DNA of 64,000 nt, taken from positions 81,105,391 to 81,169,390 of the forward strand of contig CM067366.1 of NCBI GenBank assembly GCA_034401795.1, in the 5' to 3' direction. This stretch comes from Chaetoderma sp. LZ-2023a. Lineage: Eukaryota; Mollusca; Caudofoveata; Chaetodermatida; Chaetodermatidae. Made by a program: the position numbers and the translations under genes. The notes below the pieces were generated by a model. The model was not told the origin of the DNA. It worked only from the letters and a program-made list of their open reading frames with translations, and did no database searches. Position 1 is the first letter of the stretch. Each line of letters opens with the position of its first letter. Of the stretch, positions 49,251 through 61,735 are shown piece by piece.

Positions 49251-50270
49251 CGGCCTAAATGCGCACAAAGCAGCATGAGCGTGGCACAGCTTGAAATTGG
49301 CGGTGCATAGTGGATCGCTATATTGAATGATGGTTATTGCAATGGCAGCATACTATCTGATTTAATCTATTGCCGTGTTCTTTATAATGGCACTCATCTG
49401 ATTCTGGTGACCATATCTGTTTCTATCTAGAGAGATATTTTAATTAACGGTGTATTGAACATGAATGGCCTATCTGATTCTGGTGGTCATATGCTGGTCA
49501 ATCAAGGGAGATATTGTAATTAATGGTGTATTGTAACGAGTAAAGCATCGCGTGTAACAACATCGATCATTTCAAGAATAAATGGCATGAAATTATGAAC
49601 ATTTCTCGCCCCTCTATATGCAGCTCCTTTTGTAGTAATAACAAAAGTTTGGTTTGCACATGGCGTTGGTATTATAAAATGTGCCTCCTTATAAGGATTT
49701 ATGGAACACAATTGTAAGATATGTGCTTCCGTCACCTGGTAAATCCTATTTTTATCTTCGTGTTGCGAAAATAAAAGAGAATAATGTATAGATACAATTC
49801 CAGCTAATGTCTGTTTAGATTGACCAAACGAATCCCTTGATATTTCCCTCGCCACACGATGCATGTACATATTCGGTGCGAGCAGATGTCCTCATTCCAT
49901 TGTTTATCATCTTTACTGTTCCAATGTTCGAGACATTTCATAAATAATACCGAGGCCATTTTCTAAAAGCTTTGGTTAATGGACAAATTATTCCACACTA
50001 ATGGCAAACAGAATATCCATGAATGTAATTCTACGTCGCTTGAAAATAGTGTATGCGACAAGTAAATGGAATTACGTGACATAAATATTGCGGTCGTACA
50101 TTATTCTTACATCCTGCGGTCAGTGACAAAGGCATTTTGCTCTGTGGTGGGAAGGAATGGATGATGAGCAAAGTCCTTGTCTAAACTAATCTACAGCTGG
50201 ACAGATAATCACTAACGACGTTAGACCCACTATGAAATGAAGCCGCAATGTCAGTTCAGGTGACCCAAAT
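49251..50270. other. Non-coding stretch with a tandem partial duplication
   Basis: About 60-bp segments at 49396-49456 and 49471-49533 are alike (tctgattctggtg … aattaa.ggtgtattg). A 116-codon minus-strand ORF at 49520-49870 has balanced composition (for example KEAHFIIPTPCANQTFV) but no recognised domain; it may be an exon or chance. Confidence 0.35.
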
Positions 50271-50668
50271 CACCTTTCCAGTGTACCCACCCATCATATG
50301 ACGTCATAATGAACTGCGTGATGTGTACAATGACACCATAATGAATGACATCATGAATGACGTCGATAAGTACGTCACGAACGCATATTTGAAGACGGTC
50401 TATGCCTTGTTGCACAAACTGTTTGCTTTTACTATTTAATAAATATTCTGTTGAATATTTTGCAACTAATTTGACTGGGCGCTGTTGCTGCCATAGGCAG
50501 CAACAGCTCCCAGTCAAATTAGTTACAAAATATTCAACAGCTTCCCTGTATAGTTTTCAGGAAATTGATAGCTAGGGCATTTGGGGATCGATCAATCCCA
50601 ACACGGCGAGTTGTGGGTGGAGCTTAGCTAGTGATGGGCGGGGCATAGCTAAAAATGGAACGGTCCAT
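50271..50668 (+). repeat. Repeat family A, full-length copy
   Basis: cacctttccagtgtacccac … tgacgtcat cluster … hairpin ttgactgggcgctgttgctg/ccataggcagcaacagc … aatggaacggtcc. The stem is nearly perfect. Confidence 0.82.
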
Positions 50669-50689
50669 TATGTATTTTATTTTATTTTA

Positions 50690-51110
50690 TATTTTTAATT
50701 TTATAAGGAGAATTTAACCAACATCACTGATAAAAACAAAAAACTAAAATATCAAGTACTTATTGGCAAACTAATTTAAACTTAGTAAACAATGTTTTAC
50801 AGGCTAAAACTGATAAATAATTAACAGTATAAACCGCAAAACATTGTTTTCTAAATATAAACTAGTGCATTATCTATTTTTCATTTAACACCTTTACCCA
50901 TATGATGATCTTGATGATGTAGCTTTTAACCATGCATCTGACAAACAGGCTGTCCAAACCCTCTATCATGCCTTTGGTACACCAATTCCATCTTGATAAC
51001 TCAAGAGGAAGGTCTGGTTAGGTGTCACATAAGGTCTGGTTGATAAATATATTAAAATGCTTTAATTTTAAATCGTTTTGGACACTGCATTTTCCAAGAA
51101 AGTATTAAGA
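50690..51110 (+). repeat. Inverted repeat arm (partner 57480-57905)
   Basis: aggagaatttaaccaacatcac … gatcttgatgatgtagctttt … ggtctggttaggtgtcacat matches the complement of 57480-57905. Both copies lie beside the end of a family A element (ggtccattatg). It probably derives from one mobile element; class unknown. Confidence 0.75.
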
Positions 51111-52178
51111 AAAAATAACAATAAAAATGGAAAATTATCCTTCCTACATCATAAGAAATGCATATGATATCAACAAAAGTACCTGAAATAAAATGTGCAT
51201 AGAAACAGTGTATCGGAATGACTAGATATATAAAAGATATTATTGTAAAACAATTTTTATGAATTAAACTGTATTCAGTATTAGCAAGGATTTGAACTAT
51301 GGTACTTATGTTTATAAGTCAAAGCCTCTACCTTTGGACCAATGATAATATTGTCTCGCAAGGTTGTCAAAATGTCCTGTTTCCTGTATGCGAAAACTGG
51401 TACCAAATGGAACATATACTAATTTTGAAGGATGAAATATAACTAAGCATGATATTTAGATTGCACATAACGGAAATTAAAAAATCTGTTATCAATTTAA
51501 AACTTATTTATATGAACAGCACACACCTGTAAATAATTGTATATAATGTACAGCAGACGGCATTTTCTTTAGTAACCACTCTCCATAGCAACACATTTTA
51601 AATTGTCTCCCTTGCCTTAATCATAGTGTAGAGCTGACTCTATGAAGGTTTTTGCAAAATAAACTGCTTGTCTTGTCTTGTATATATCTTAGCAACTATA
51701 CATTCGATTGTTGCATAAAGTTCAGCATATGAACAGATCATATTATTGGTTATATAAATATCTTACTCTAGGCACTCTTGTTAGGATGTCATGTGGTTTA
51801 TGCCAGAAAATTTGAAATAAGATTACTTAGTATCTAATTAAGCTTATGCAACATATCTGGCTTATAAAATAATAAACAAATGTATATTAACCAGGTTTGT
51901 CATGTGCCCAATTTAGGTTTAGCTATATTAAGTCAACATTTGCTTAGATTAGCATAGTATTTACAAATAAAATTGGCTGATCAACCAGGAAAGTGAAAAA
52001 CAGTACGGAACTGCCAATAAATCCGAAAGAATCTTAATGCTAAAAAAAGGCTCCATTAATATATGCATAATTACTATAAGGAATTTTGAAAATTAAAGGC
52101 TAAAGAGCCTGTTAATTTAGAATTCATGAGGCATCTCATCAGGGTTCCAATGCCAAGTTCCTAAGCACCATTTCTGAT
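51111..52178. other. AT-rich stretch with a tRNA-like SINE remnant
   Basis: On the minus strand at 51281-51350, box A tggtccaaagg (complement of 51331-51341) and box B agttcaaatcc (complement of 51288-51298) have tRNA-like spacing of 32. Near 51660-51690 a cttgtcttgtcttgt tail follows aataaa-like sequence, like a retroposon 3' end. No gene seen. Confidence 0.45.
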
Positions 52179-53036
52179 TTGAATAACATGTTGGGACCCA
52201 TCATAAAATTCAAATTGGAACCTATGGTGCCACTGTTATCCACTACTAATTACATTACGATACCAAGCATTAATATGTTACCCACGGTACATAAGCTTAA
52301 TAATTGTGCTAGTTTTTCCAATGAACATTTATTAAACGGTAGACCTATTGTCAACGGTTTTAAACACATTAATGTTGTACCCTCTAGAATATTAAGTGTT
52401 ATTATGAAAGATGCTATTAACTTAATTAAAGATATCTTTATACGTAATAGTTTACAGTAACCTATAATAAGCAATAGCGATAAAGTTTTAGACGATATTG
52501 CTAACATAGTTGTGAAATGAGAAGATATAGGCAATTTATATTTTGTGACTCGATTTTGAATCTTTGTATACTAATGTAAAGAGATATCATGTCTATGATG
52601 GTCTTGTTTTCATTAGAGACATTTTTTCGATTTGATGGTATTGTATGTGAGTTGGCTATGGATTTGTTTGACTTCATCAAGGATAATTCTATTTTCCATA
52701 TAGGTAACACTTTTTATAAACAAATAGATGGTCTTGGTATGGGGTCGCTAAGTATATTTTGCCATATTCTCAAAAAAAAATTTGCTAATTCATGTTCATC
52801 ATAGTAGGACGTCATTAACTAACCAATCAACGTGTATATTCAAATACTTGACTGTTAAATATAACCGAATTTCACCATTCCATAAATGTGTCAAACGTAT
52901 ACTAAAACGATACAAAAAGATAGGTATTAACTTTAGGATAGGCTTAAGCAATAACAAGAAACTGAAAGAAATTTTGCTTACCAAGAAGAGGCTTCACAAT
53001 AAAATAGGTCTATACGTAAATAATAATGCTCACTAA
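52179..53036 (+). pseudogene. Penelope-like element RT fragment
   Basis: Motifs in order but in several frames: LLNGRPIVNGFKHIN near 52335, LDFESLYTNV near 52550-52578 (RT motif A), FYKQIDGLGMGSLS near 52712-52755 (motif B), then ISPFHKCVKRILKRYKKIGI near 52872-52930 and IGLY near 53010. The SLYTN, Y.Q..G.gMGS and downstream basic pattern fit Penelope-like RTs. The motif C aspartates and the GIY-YIG domain are missing, so it is internally deleted and dead. Confidence 0.65.
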
Positions 53037-53199
53037 GGTCTCTATACCCAACATTCACTTACAGTGTTTAAAGATGTTATGACCATTATTAATTTTATCA
53101 TGTCTAGCTGGAGAATAATAACTGATAATGGTCTTAATATATTTTTACATTCGTTTTTAATGATTCATATCATAATGTCATGATCACTATTTATATTTC

Positions 53200-55110
53200 C
53201 TGTCAAATTAGTTACAAAATATTCAAAGCCAATATTAGTTTCAAGATATTCAAAGCCAAATTAGTTTCAAAATTATCAAGATATTCAAAACAAAATTAGT
53301 TTCATAATATTCAAAGTTACCGATGACAATAAGATCTATGCAATAAATATAATTCTCCATATCTGTTAATCACCTTGAACTGACTGAACACAAGTCACTA
53401 GAGTGATATACTTCCATACTTACCATATTTTGTTAAATAAGCAATATTTTGACTAGAAATAGTTTACAGTGAAATTAGTTTCAAAATATTCAACATTATA
53501 TATGACTAACATATAGTAAAAATATAATTCTATATATTCTATCATTGGCCTTATACTAACTGAACCTAAAGTCACTAGATTAGTATATAATTTCCATACC
53601 TGCATGTTAAGTAGGCTAAAAAGTTAGAAATATGGTTCTATATATACTCTCAATGGCCATGAACTAACTGAACCTAAGTCACTAGATTGATATATTTTCC
53701 ATACCTGTATGTTGAATATTTTGAAATAGGCAGCAATGATTTCCATTCAAATTATTTCAAAATATCCAACATTGTATATGACTCTAAGCCATAACAAAAA
53801 TGTAATTCTATGTACGCTAACAATGGCCTTGTACTAACTGAACCTAAAGTCACTAGATTGATATAATTCCATATCTCTATGTTAAATAGGCCATAATTTA
53901 AACTTATTTAAAAATAAGTATCTATATATGCTCTCTATAGCCTTAAACTGACTGAACCTAAGTCACTAGATTGATATAACTTCCATACCTATATGTTGAA
54001 TATTTTGAAAGTAATTTGACTGGAAACCATTGCTGCCATAGGCAGCAATGATTTCCAATTAAATTAGCTTCAAAATATTCAACGTTATATATGACAATAA
54101 GGTATAGTAAAAATGTAATTCTATATTAAGTAGGCCATAATTTTAATTTTAAAGATATGTTTCTATATATGCTTTCAATAGCCTGAACTGACTGAACCTA
54201 TGTCACTAGATTGATATATTTTCCAGACCTGTATGTTGAATATTTTGAAGCTAATTTGACTGGAAGCCATTGCTGCCATAGGCAGCAATGATTTCCAATC
54301 AAATTAGTTTCAAAATATTCAACTTTATGTATGACAATAAGATATAAGACATAACAAAAATGAAATTCTATATATAATGGCAATGGCCTTGTACTAACTG
54401 AACCTAAAGTCACTAGATTGATATAATTTCCATACCTATATGTTAAATAGGTCAAAAGATATGTTCTATATGTGCTTTCAATAGCCTTAAACTGACTGAA
54501 CCTAAATCACTAGAATGATATATTTTCCATACCTGTATGTTGAATATTTAAAAAATTTGTTTCAAACTATCCAACGTTATATATGACTTTAAGATATAAC
54601 AAAAATGTAATTCTATGTATGCTAACAATGGCCATATACTAACTGAACCTAAAGTCACTAGATTGATATAATTCCATATCTCTATGTTAAATAGGCCATA
54701 CATTTAAAATAAGTTTTTATATATGCTCTCAATAGCCTTAAACTCACCAGATTGATATAACTTCCATACCTGTATGTTGAATATTTTGAAAATAATTTGA
54801 CTGGAAACCATTGCTGCCATAGGCAGTAATGATTTCCGATCAAATTAGTTTCAAAATATGCAATGTTATATATGACAATACGTATAGTAAAAATGTAATT
54901 CTATATATGCTATCAAATGGCCTTGTACTAACTGGACTTAAAGTCACTAGATTGATATAATTCCATACCTGTATGTTAAGTAGACCATAATTCTAATTTT
55001 AAAGATATGTTTCTATATATGCTTTCCATAGCCTTGAACTGACTGAACCTGATATATTTTCCAGACCTGTATGTTGAATATTTTGAAACCAATTTGACTG
55101 GAAGCCAATG
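53200..55110. repeat. Satellite-like array built from a hairpin element
   Basis: Two modules alternate. One is cactagattgatataatttcc followed by atacctgtatgtt, about 11 times (53396, 53573, 53680, 53851, 54412, 54507, 54656, 54946 and others). The other is the family A-type hairpin ttgaatattttgaaa … attgctgccataggcagcaat … caaaatattcaac. Spacing varies from about 90 to 210 bp, so it is an irregular, diverged array rather than a clean tandem satellite. Confidence 0.8.
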
Positions 55111-56070
55111 ACTTACAGCAGCATTGTTATCAAAATGAACACATTCTGATAGGATAGAGAAAATGGAATCTGTACTTCAGCGGTCGAGGGGTTAACGATT
55201 CCTCACTGACTTCGGATACTGGAATTCCAACGATTACAAATTAGCACATGTTAGGCCTCCATGCGTATACATATTTACTGTACAGCCTTTGTGCTCGGCA
55301 AAGATAGTGTTGGTGCGGGGATGACGTCAGGATCTCGTGAAATCTCGCTTTCGTTGCAAGAAAATGGCGCCGCCCAGGAGATAAAATAATCCCATGTTTA
55401 CAATGGTATAATTACTCGTATTATTTGTCTATTGTTTTTATTTAGGTTCCAACATGTTAGTCATATAATAGTCTTTCAAATAAAGTACACTTTTACCAAT
55501 CCCGGAATTGTCCTTTAAGGTCAAAATATACAACGGTGTATTTTATATTATTTGGGGACATTTGTTATTTTATTTCTGAACTGTACTATAGCTTAAGAAA
55601 TTTCTAAAGTGATTATATAATTATATTTTTAACACAAGAAATATTATTTATTTACTTTGCGATATCGTAAATATAGAACATCCATTCAAACAAATAGTTA
55701 AAACTAATATTATTTAATAAACATATAAACAAATAATTTATAAATTTCTTTATAAGGTGATAGATTTAATAGATAGGCAGATAGAAAAGATGGAAGTGGC
55801 TGTATCGGCTCCTCGGTGAGGTTTTTATGGGATCCCAATAATAACTGTCACCCAGAAATACAGCTCAGGAATTTAAAGGGGGGGGGGGGGAGGGGGAGCC
55901 TTGAAGAAGGGTTTTACTAAATTTACCAAAATGGTAGGCATACAATTATGCCTCAGATCAAATTGCTTTTCAGTTTTATGGCCATATATTAGTATTCAAG
56001 GAGTTACTTTTGATGACTTAGATATTGTGGAGCTTTTGGACATTTCCGTTCTTCCATCTTTTACAAAAAA
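55111..56070. other. Non-coding stretch, no gene seen
   Basis: A short GC-richer patch (55316-55385, with tgacgtcagg and aagaaaatggcgccgccc) could be promoter-like. A G12 run lies at about 55879-55890. Otherwise AT-rich. Confidence 0.4.
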
Positions 56071-56078
56071 TGTACACA

Positions 56079-56118
<40 letters not shown>

Positions 56119-56124
56119 CACACG

Positions 56125-56190
<66 letters not shown>
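56071..56190. repeat. Compound microsatellite (CACG)n(CA)n(TA)n
   Basis: CACG units (56075-56128), then CA (to about 56160), then TA (to 56190). Confidence 0.98.
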
Positions 56191-56192
<2 letters not shown>

Positions 56193-56638
56193 TCTTGTTT
56201 TACCACAATTTACATATGTATATATGTATCATTTTCTCCGGCCATTAGTCGGTTGATCAACCAATAAACCATTTTAACTCAGATTAAAACCTATTTTAAC
56301 TTAAACTTTAACCAAACAGATTTATACATAATTTAACTTAAGCTTTAACTCAAACGAAAAATTATTCTATTGTTATTTTAAAACTACTTTACTGTACACT
56401 GTTGATACCAAAGAAAGATAAGACTTCTAGTTCAGTCACTCTGGAATTAAGATGTGAAGAATCTATTTGTGAATGGGTTAAATATAAATGTAAATAAAAT
56501 ATTTTTTTAAACTAAACTGATCAAATATAAATATAAAAAAAATATTCTTTTAAGCAAAACGTACAAGTTTTCTTCTTGGTTAATGCTGAATATTAAATTA
56601 TAAATTATAAATACATATATTTGTTGATTAAATTATTG

Positions 56639-56728
<90 letters not shown>

Positions 56729-57479
56729 TGTATTATTTCTCTTTTTCATTATGATATGAATCATTATGACTTGATCATTCATATTCAACAATTTATGACT
56801 TGGTCATTCATATTCAACAATCTTTGACATGTAATGACTGATAACCAAAGATTGACTTTCGTTCGCATACCTTGTGGTATAAATGTTAACATATTATTTA
56901 AGCCTAATGTATATGATATATATGCATGTCTCTTTTTATCATATCTCAGTAAGTTAATTAAAAATTTTCAGAATGTGTCGCTGTTGATCATCATGCTAAT
57001 GTAGAAATATTCCAACCATCCATCACAGGTTACACTTATATGTAGAGTATGTATTGGTATATAACTATCTATAACTTCCATTGCCATGGTATAACAAGTT
57101 TTGTTGACGTATTTTCATGCATATATGTTGCCTTTTTTTAAATTAGTATGACTGTCAGTCATTGTCGCTGTAAGTAACAATGATTTTCAGTAATACTGTT
57201 TTCAGAATTTTCTACACATGCTTAATGCTAAAGAGGTTTACTTGTGCAAAAAGGTATTTACCTTACTTTTATGACAATATATAAGATATATTTAAAAGAC
57301 AATTATACTACAGCTTGTTCTTAGAAGTGTCTAGTCATTGCGATATATTATAACAATGGAAATCTGTATCTCTAGTACTGATATTGATATGCATTTATAT
57401 CTTTATTATTCTGATACTTTTTAACTCCTTATTTGTTTCTTATAATACTACCATCTTATCAAATTAAAATTGTAAGAAT
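56191..57479. other. Very AT-rich stretch with a (TA)n array
   Basis: A (TA)n array of about 42 units lies at 56641-56724. The rest is AT-rich, without a supported feature. Confidence 0.5.
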
Positions 57480-57905
57480 TTTGTTTGGTTACATGAAATA
57501 AAATACTATAATATAAATTTAAAAATGCAGTCTCTATCTTGATTCCGCTTTAGTATATTTACCAACCAAACCTTATGTGACATCTAACCAGGTCTTCCTC
57601 TTGATTCTTCAAGACGGAGTTGTTGTACCAAAGGCATAATAGAGGGTTTGGGCAACTTGTTTGTCATGACGTAATAGCGTGTATTAAAGCTACATAATCA
57701 AGATCATCGATAGCGGTTAACATATTATTTGTAATTAATGTCATACTAATTAATACTTATTAAATAATATATTAATGGTTATACAGTCTGACATGCATAA
57801 CTTTTAATATTTTATTTAATAAGTTAAAATCAGTGACCTATGAATGCATAGTGATTCAATATCCAATTTTTATCAGTGATGTTGATTAAATTCTCCCTTC
57901 TACAA
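57480..57905 (-). repeat. Inverted repeat arm (partner 50690-51110)
   Basis: Complement of the 50690-51110 segment. It includes cttatgtgacatctaacca, ccctctattatgcctttggt (read on the minus strand) and agtgatgttgattaaattct. Confidence 0.75.
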
Positions 57906-57924
57906 ATTAAATTACAAATTATTA

Positions 57925-57967
57925 GCTAGTGATGGCCGGGGCATATCTAAAAATGGAAAGGTCCATT
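57925..57967 (+). repeat. Family A 3' end fragment
   Basis: gctagtgatggccggggcat … aaaaatggaaaggtccatt only. Confidence 0.7.
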
Positions 57968-58967
57968 ATGTGCTATGCATCGCCGATTTCTAGCTAAACT
58001 CAGCACGTATTTTGCAGGTGTTGAGATCGATTTATATATATATACTTTGAACCCTGAATTATCAAAATCTCATTTTCAACGAGATTTTACAGGTAAGCTG
58101 CTGAATATTTAGTTGTCGCAGAGCCGCATATTATTTGCTGGACTAGCGTATGGCAGCAACACCGCCAAATTAGGCAAATTAGTTTCCAAATATTCAACAA
58201 AACGTTTATTAAATTGGATATCCATAAATGACATGCAGTTTGTGCACTTTGCGTATATGACGTAACTGATTATGATGTCAATACTTGAGTGACAGTTTGG
58301 ATTCATCCATCCGATGGTCGTATTTATATATGTACTTCGGAACAGTAAATCTATCGGAGCAATATATGAACTGCATCTTCTCCTAGAGTTTTAGTCCGAT
58401 TCTCTTCAGACATGGGCAGATTCTAGAACATTGTGAGATCTAAACAGCTCCCTATGAGAATTTTTATATCTCCCTTGCGTCAAGGGCAGGCAGGGACCAA
58501 AATCTCCAATTTTCATGGTTGACATAATTAACCTACATATCATCAAGACACATTTGTATCCCTTAGGGTCAAGGTGATCTTTTCCATGTCAAATGTAATC
58601 CTATGAGAATTTCAACTATGGATCGTTGAACTGGGACTACACCTAGACGTTATCGGATCAGCACCAGCCATGTTTAATGTAACGAGGCCTTGTACTATTC
58701 CTTAATGGCCAGATATCGCAGATTTACAGTTACTTCAGTGTCTTCTAGTTACTATTGTAATATGTCGAGGTGAGAAACTCTAATTTAACAGTCCCGTGAA
58801 AACCTGATCACGAGGAAAGCTTGAAAAAGCTTTTGTTCCACAAAATATATCAAACTCAAATTTGTTATATAGACCTATGATGTAAATAGCTTTTAAGAAC
58901 CAAACACACGTCTGATTTTCTTGAGTAGATGGGTTAATATAACACGAATGCCGCAACCCGTTAACGA

Positions 58968-59327
58968 TGTGTAGAATGACATCATAATGAATGACGTCAT
59001 GAATGACGTCGATAAGTACGTCACGAACGCATATTTGAAGACGGTCTATGCGTTGTTGTACAAATTGTTTGCTTCTACTGTTTAATAAATATTCTGTTGA
59101 ATATTTTGAAACTAATTTGACTGGGCGCTGTTGCTGCCATAGGCACCAACAGCACCCAGTCAAATTAGTTACAAAATATTCAACAGTTTCCCTGTATAGT
59201 TTTCAGGAAATTGATAGCATAGCTTTTGCATTTGGAGATCGATCAATCCCAACACGGCGAGGTGTGTGGGGGTGGGGGAGCTTAGCTAGTGATGGGCGGG
59301 GCATAGCTAAAATGGAAAGGTCCATTA
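58968..59327 (+). repeat. Family A element inserted in the duplicated block
   Basis: It lacks the first about 50 bp (starts gatgtgtagaatgacatcat). Clean hairpin gttgaatattttgaaac … gctgttgctgccataggcac, ending aaaatggaaaggtccatt. Confidence 0.78.
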
Positions 59328-59429
59328 GTTTGGTGGGACAAGGAGAGAATGGATACTACTGCCTTACATGTATCATTACAGTGAAGGGGAGATATCCGGA
59401 TTACAGGTTCAAATGGGTAAAATGCGATA

Positions 59430-59792
59430 ATGGACCTTCCCAGTTTATTCATCCATCATATGATGTTATAATCAACTACGTGACGTGTAGGCTGACGTCA
59501 TACTCATTATGTCATCAATGACTCAATTTAATCCGTCTTAAACGCGTAATAGTGCGTCAGGTTGTATGAATTGTATGTCTTTGCTATTTAATACACATGC
59601 TGCTGTATATTTTGAAACTAATTTATCCGGACGCCAGTCAAAGTAGTTTCAAAATATTGAACAGCTTACCTGTATAGTTTTCTGGAAATTGATAGTCAGA
59701 GAGTTAGGGATCGATCGATCCAATACACGCAATGTGTGTGTGGGGCTTAGCTAGAGATGGGCGGGCCATAGCTAAAACTTGAAAGGTCCATT
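59430..59792 (+). repeat. Repeat family A copy
   Basis: tggaccttcccagtttattc … gtgacgtgtaggctgacgtc … shortened hairpin … aacttgaaaggtccatt. Orthologue of 39449-39762 in the duplicated block. Confidence 0.75.
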
Positions 59793-60050
59793 GCTGTGGT
59801 TTTAGGTTCCTTATTTTGAGGGGCCTCGGGGCTGTAACCCGGCTCTGGTAAAACGCGAAAATTCGTTAGTCACAGGGTGTGTTTGTTAATAATGCATTCT
59901 TCATGCCACTAGATGATCTTTTATAGGGATGTGATCACTTAACCGTGTTAAATCTGTCTTGAGCTGATTATTTATTTGGGTCGTAAATGCAGATGAGATT
60001 TTCCACTAGGTCTGACTGCACAGTTTCACAAGATGAAAAGAAAATATATT

Positions 60051-60673
60051 TCTTTTGAAATTGGAATCAGCCAAAGGGGGGTAATGAATAAGTATTACAA
60101 GCAGCTGGTAGGGACCGCGAAGGTGATGCTAATGGAGATGTCGTGTAGCGAGCATAATGGAATCGTTTACCCTATTCTGACGCATTTTTTCTTTCTTTAT
60201 ATTTTTATTGTTTCAACGTCACATTTGGGATTGAGTCCCAAGTTGCGATCAACATAGTTACAACTTTCTCCCTACATAAATATTATACAAGAATAATGGT
60301 GGTTAGTACAATCAGTAGTGGAAATACCTAATGCTCACACATTCACATCAAAATGCTCCCAACGTAATGAGACAAAGCAAGTTCTAACATATGGCGAATC
60401 CACTCCACACAAATCAATACAATTTTCCACTTGTGAAGAGGAATTAGGGAATCGTGCTTTCCAATTCAAATTCACAACTCCACTAATCCAAACGCAATGA
60501 AATCATCACGTGTCAGAACCCACGCGCCCCATTATACTGAGACACACAATGTAAGCCTCTAAACGCGCACAACTTAAAGAAATTAATTCTTACGCAATAC
60601 GTGATAATTCTGGCTCTTAGATAAATACATATTTCCCTGGTGAGATTAGCCTATAATACATAAATGTATATAT
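60051..60673. other. Non-coding stretch, no gene seen
   Basis: Short plus-strand ORFs (60033-60257 and 60318-60500) have no recognised content. Nothing else supported. Confidence 0.35.
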
Positions 60674-61117
<444 letters not shown>

Positions 61118-61634
61118 CAGCGGGTGTCCATTACAAACAGGGTTGACATTCAGTGTGTGCCTGTTTGTTTTGTATGCTTATGGTCGTGTGCATATCAACA
61201 GTGACCTCCATCTATATTAGATTTTAGACAACTCACTTTGTATTCGGAATATAGTCCTGGAAATTTATGAAGATGAATGTGTTTTGTATGTTGTTTAGAT
61301 TTGGATGTTCATTTAAGAGTAAGTTCTCTGTGATTTTGCGCATGCGATTAATGATTAGGTGGGATATCAGTTTCCGTCTTGATTGATTGTAGCAAGTGCT
61401 TTTGAATAGGTAGTAGTTGTTTTCGTAATACTGTCTGGAGATATATCTCAATAACTACTTAGAAATTTGGTCTCAATTTTTAACACAACAAAGGAACTTA
61501 TTGGGCAGAGGATTTCCAGAATTTGGGCGTGATCTGGTAAAATAACTTGGACCATTTTTGCATCACACTTTGGAAGCTGATGTGAGGAGATATTGGAAAT
61601 TAATCGATTTATGACGTATCGGATAGCTGGGCGA
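61118..61634. other. Non-coding stretch, no gene seen
   Basis: A 72-codon minus-strand ORF at 61233-61451 is not recognised. Nothing else supported. Confidence 0.35.
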
Positions 61635-61735
61635 GTGGGTGTACGGGTGGGCGGACGGATGGACTGACGGACGGACAGGTGAACGGATGGATGGATGGAC
61701 GGACGGACGGACGGACAGATGGACAGACAGACATG
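61635..61735. repeat. Degenerate GGAC/GGAT tetranucleotide array
   Basis: About 25 units of the GGAC, GGAT and AGAC types. ORFs over it are artefacts. Confidence 0.93.

Larger units (their letters stand above)
58086..60050 (+). repeat. Direct duplication block, copy 2
   Basis: Matches 38335-40045 in the same order. Relative to copy 1 it has an extra family A element (58968-59327) inserted and one instead of two 42-bp units. Confidence 0.85.

Noticed and set aside
53200..55110. Possible CRISPR-like array
   Set aside because: Repeats are diverged, unevenly spaced and contain hairpins of a dispersed element; the surrounding DNA is eukaryotic transposon sequence and no cas genes are present.
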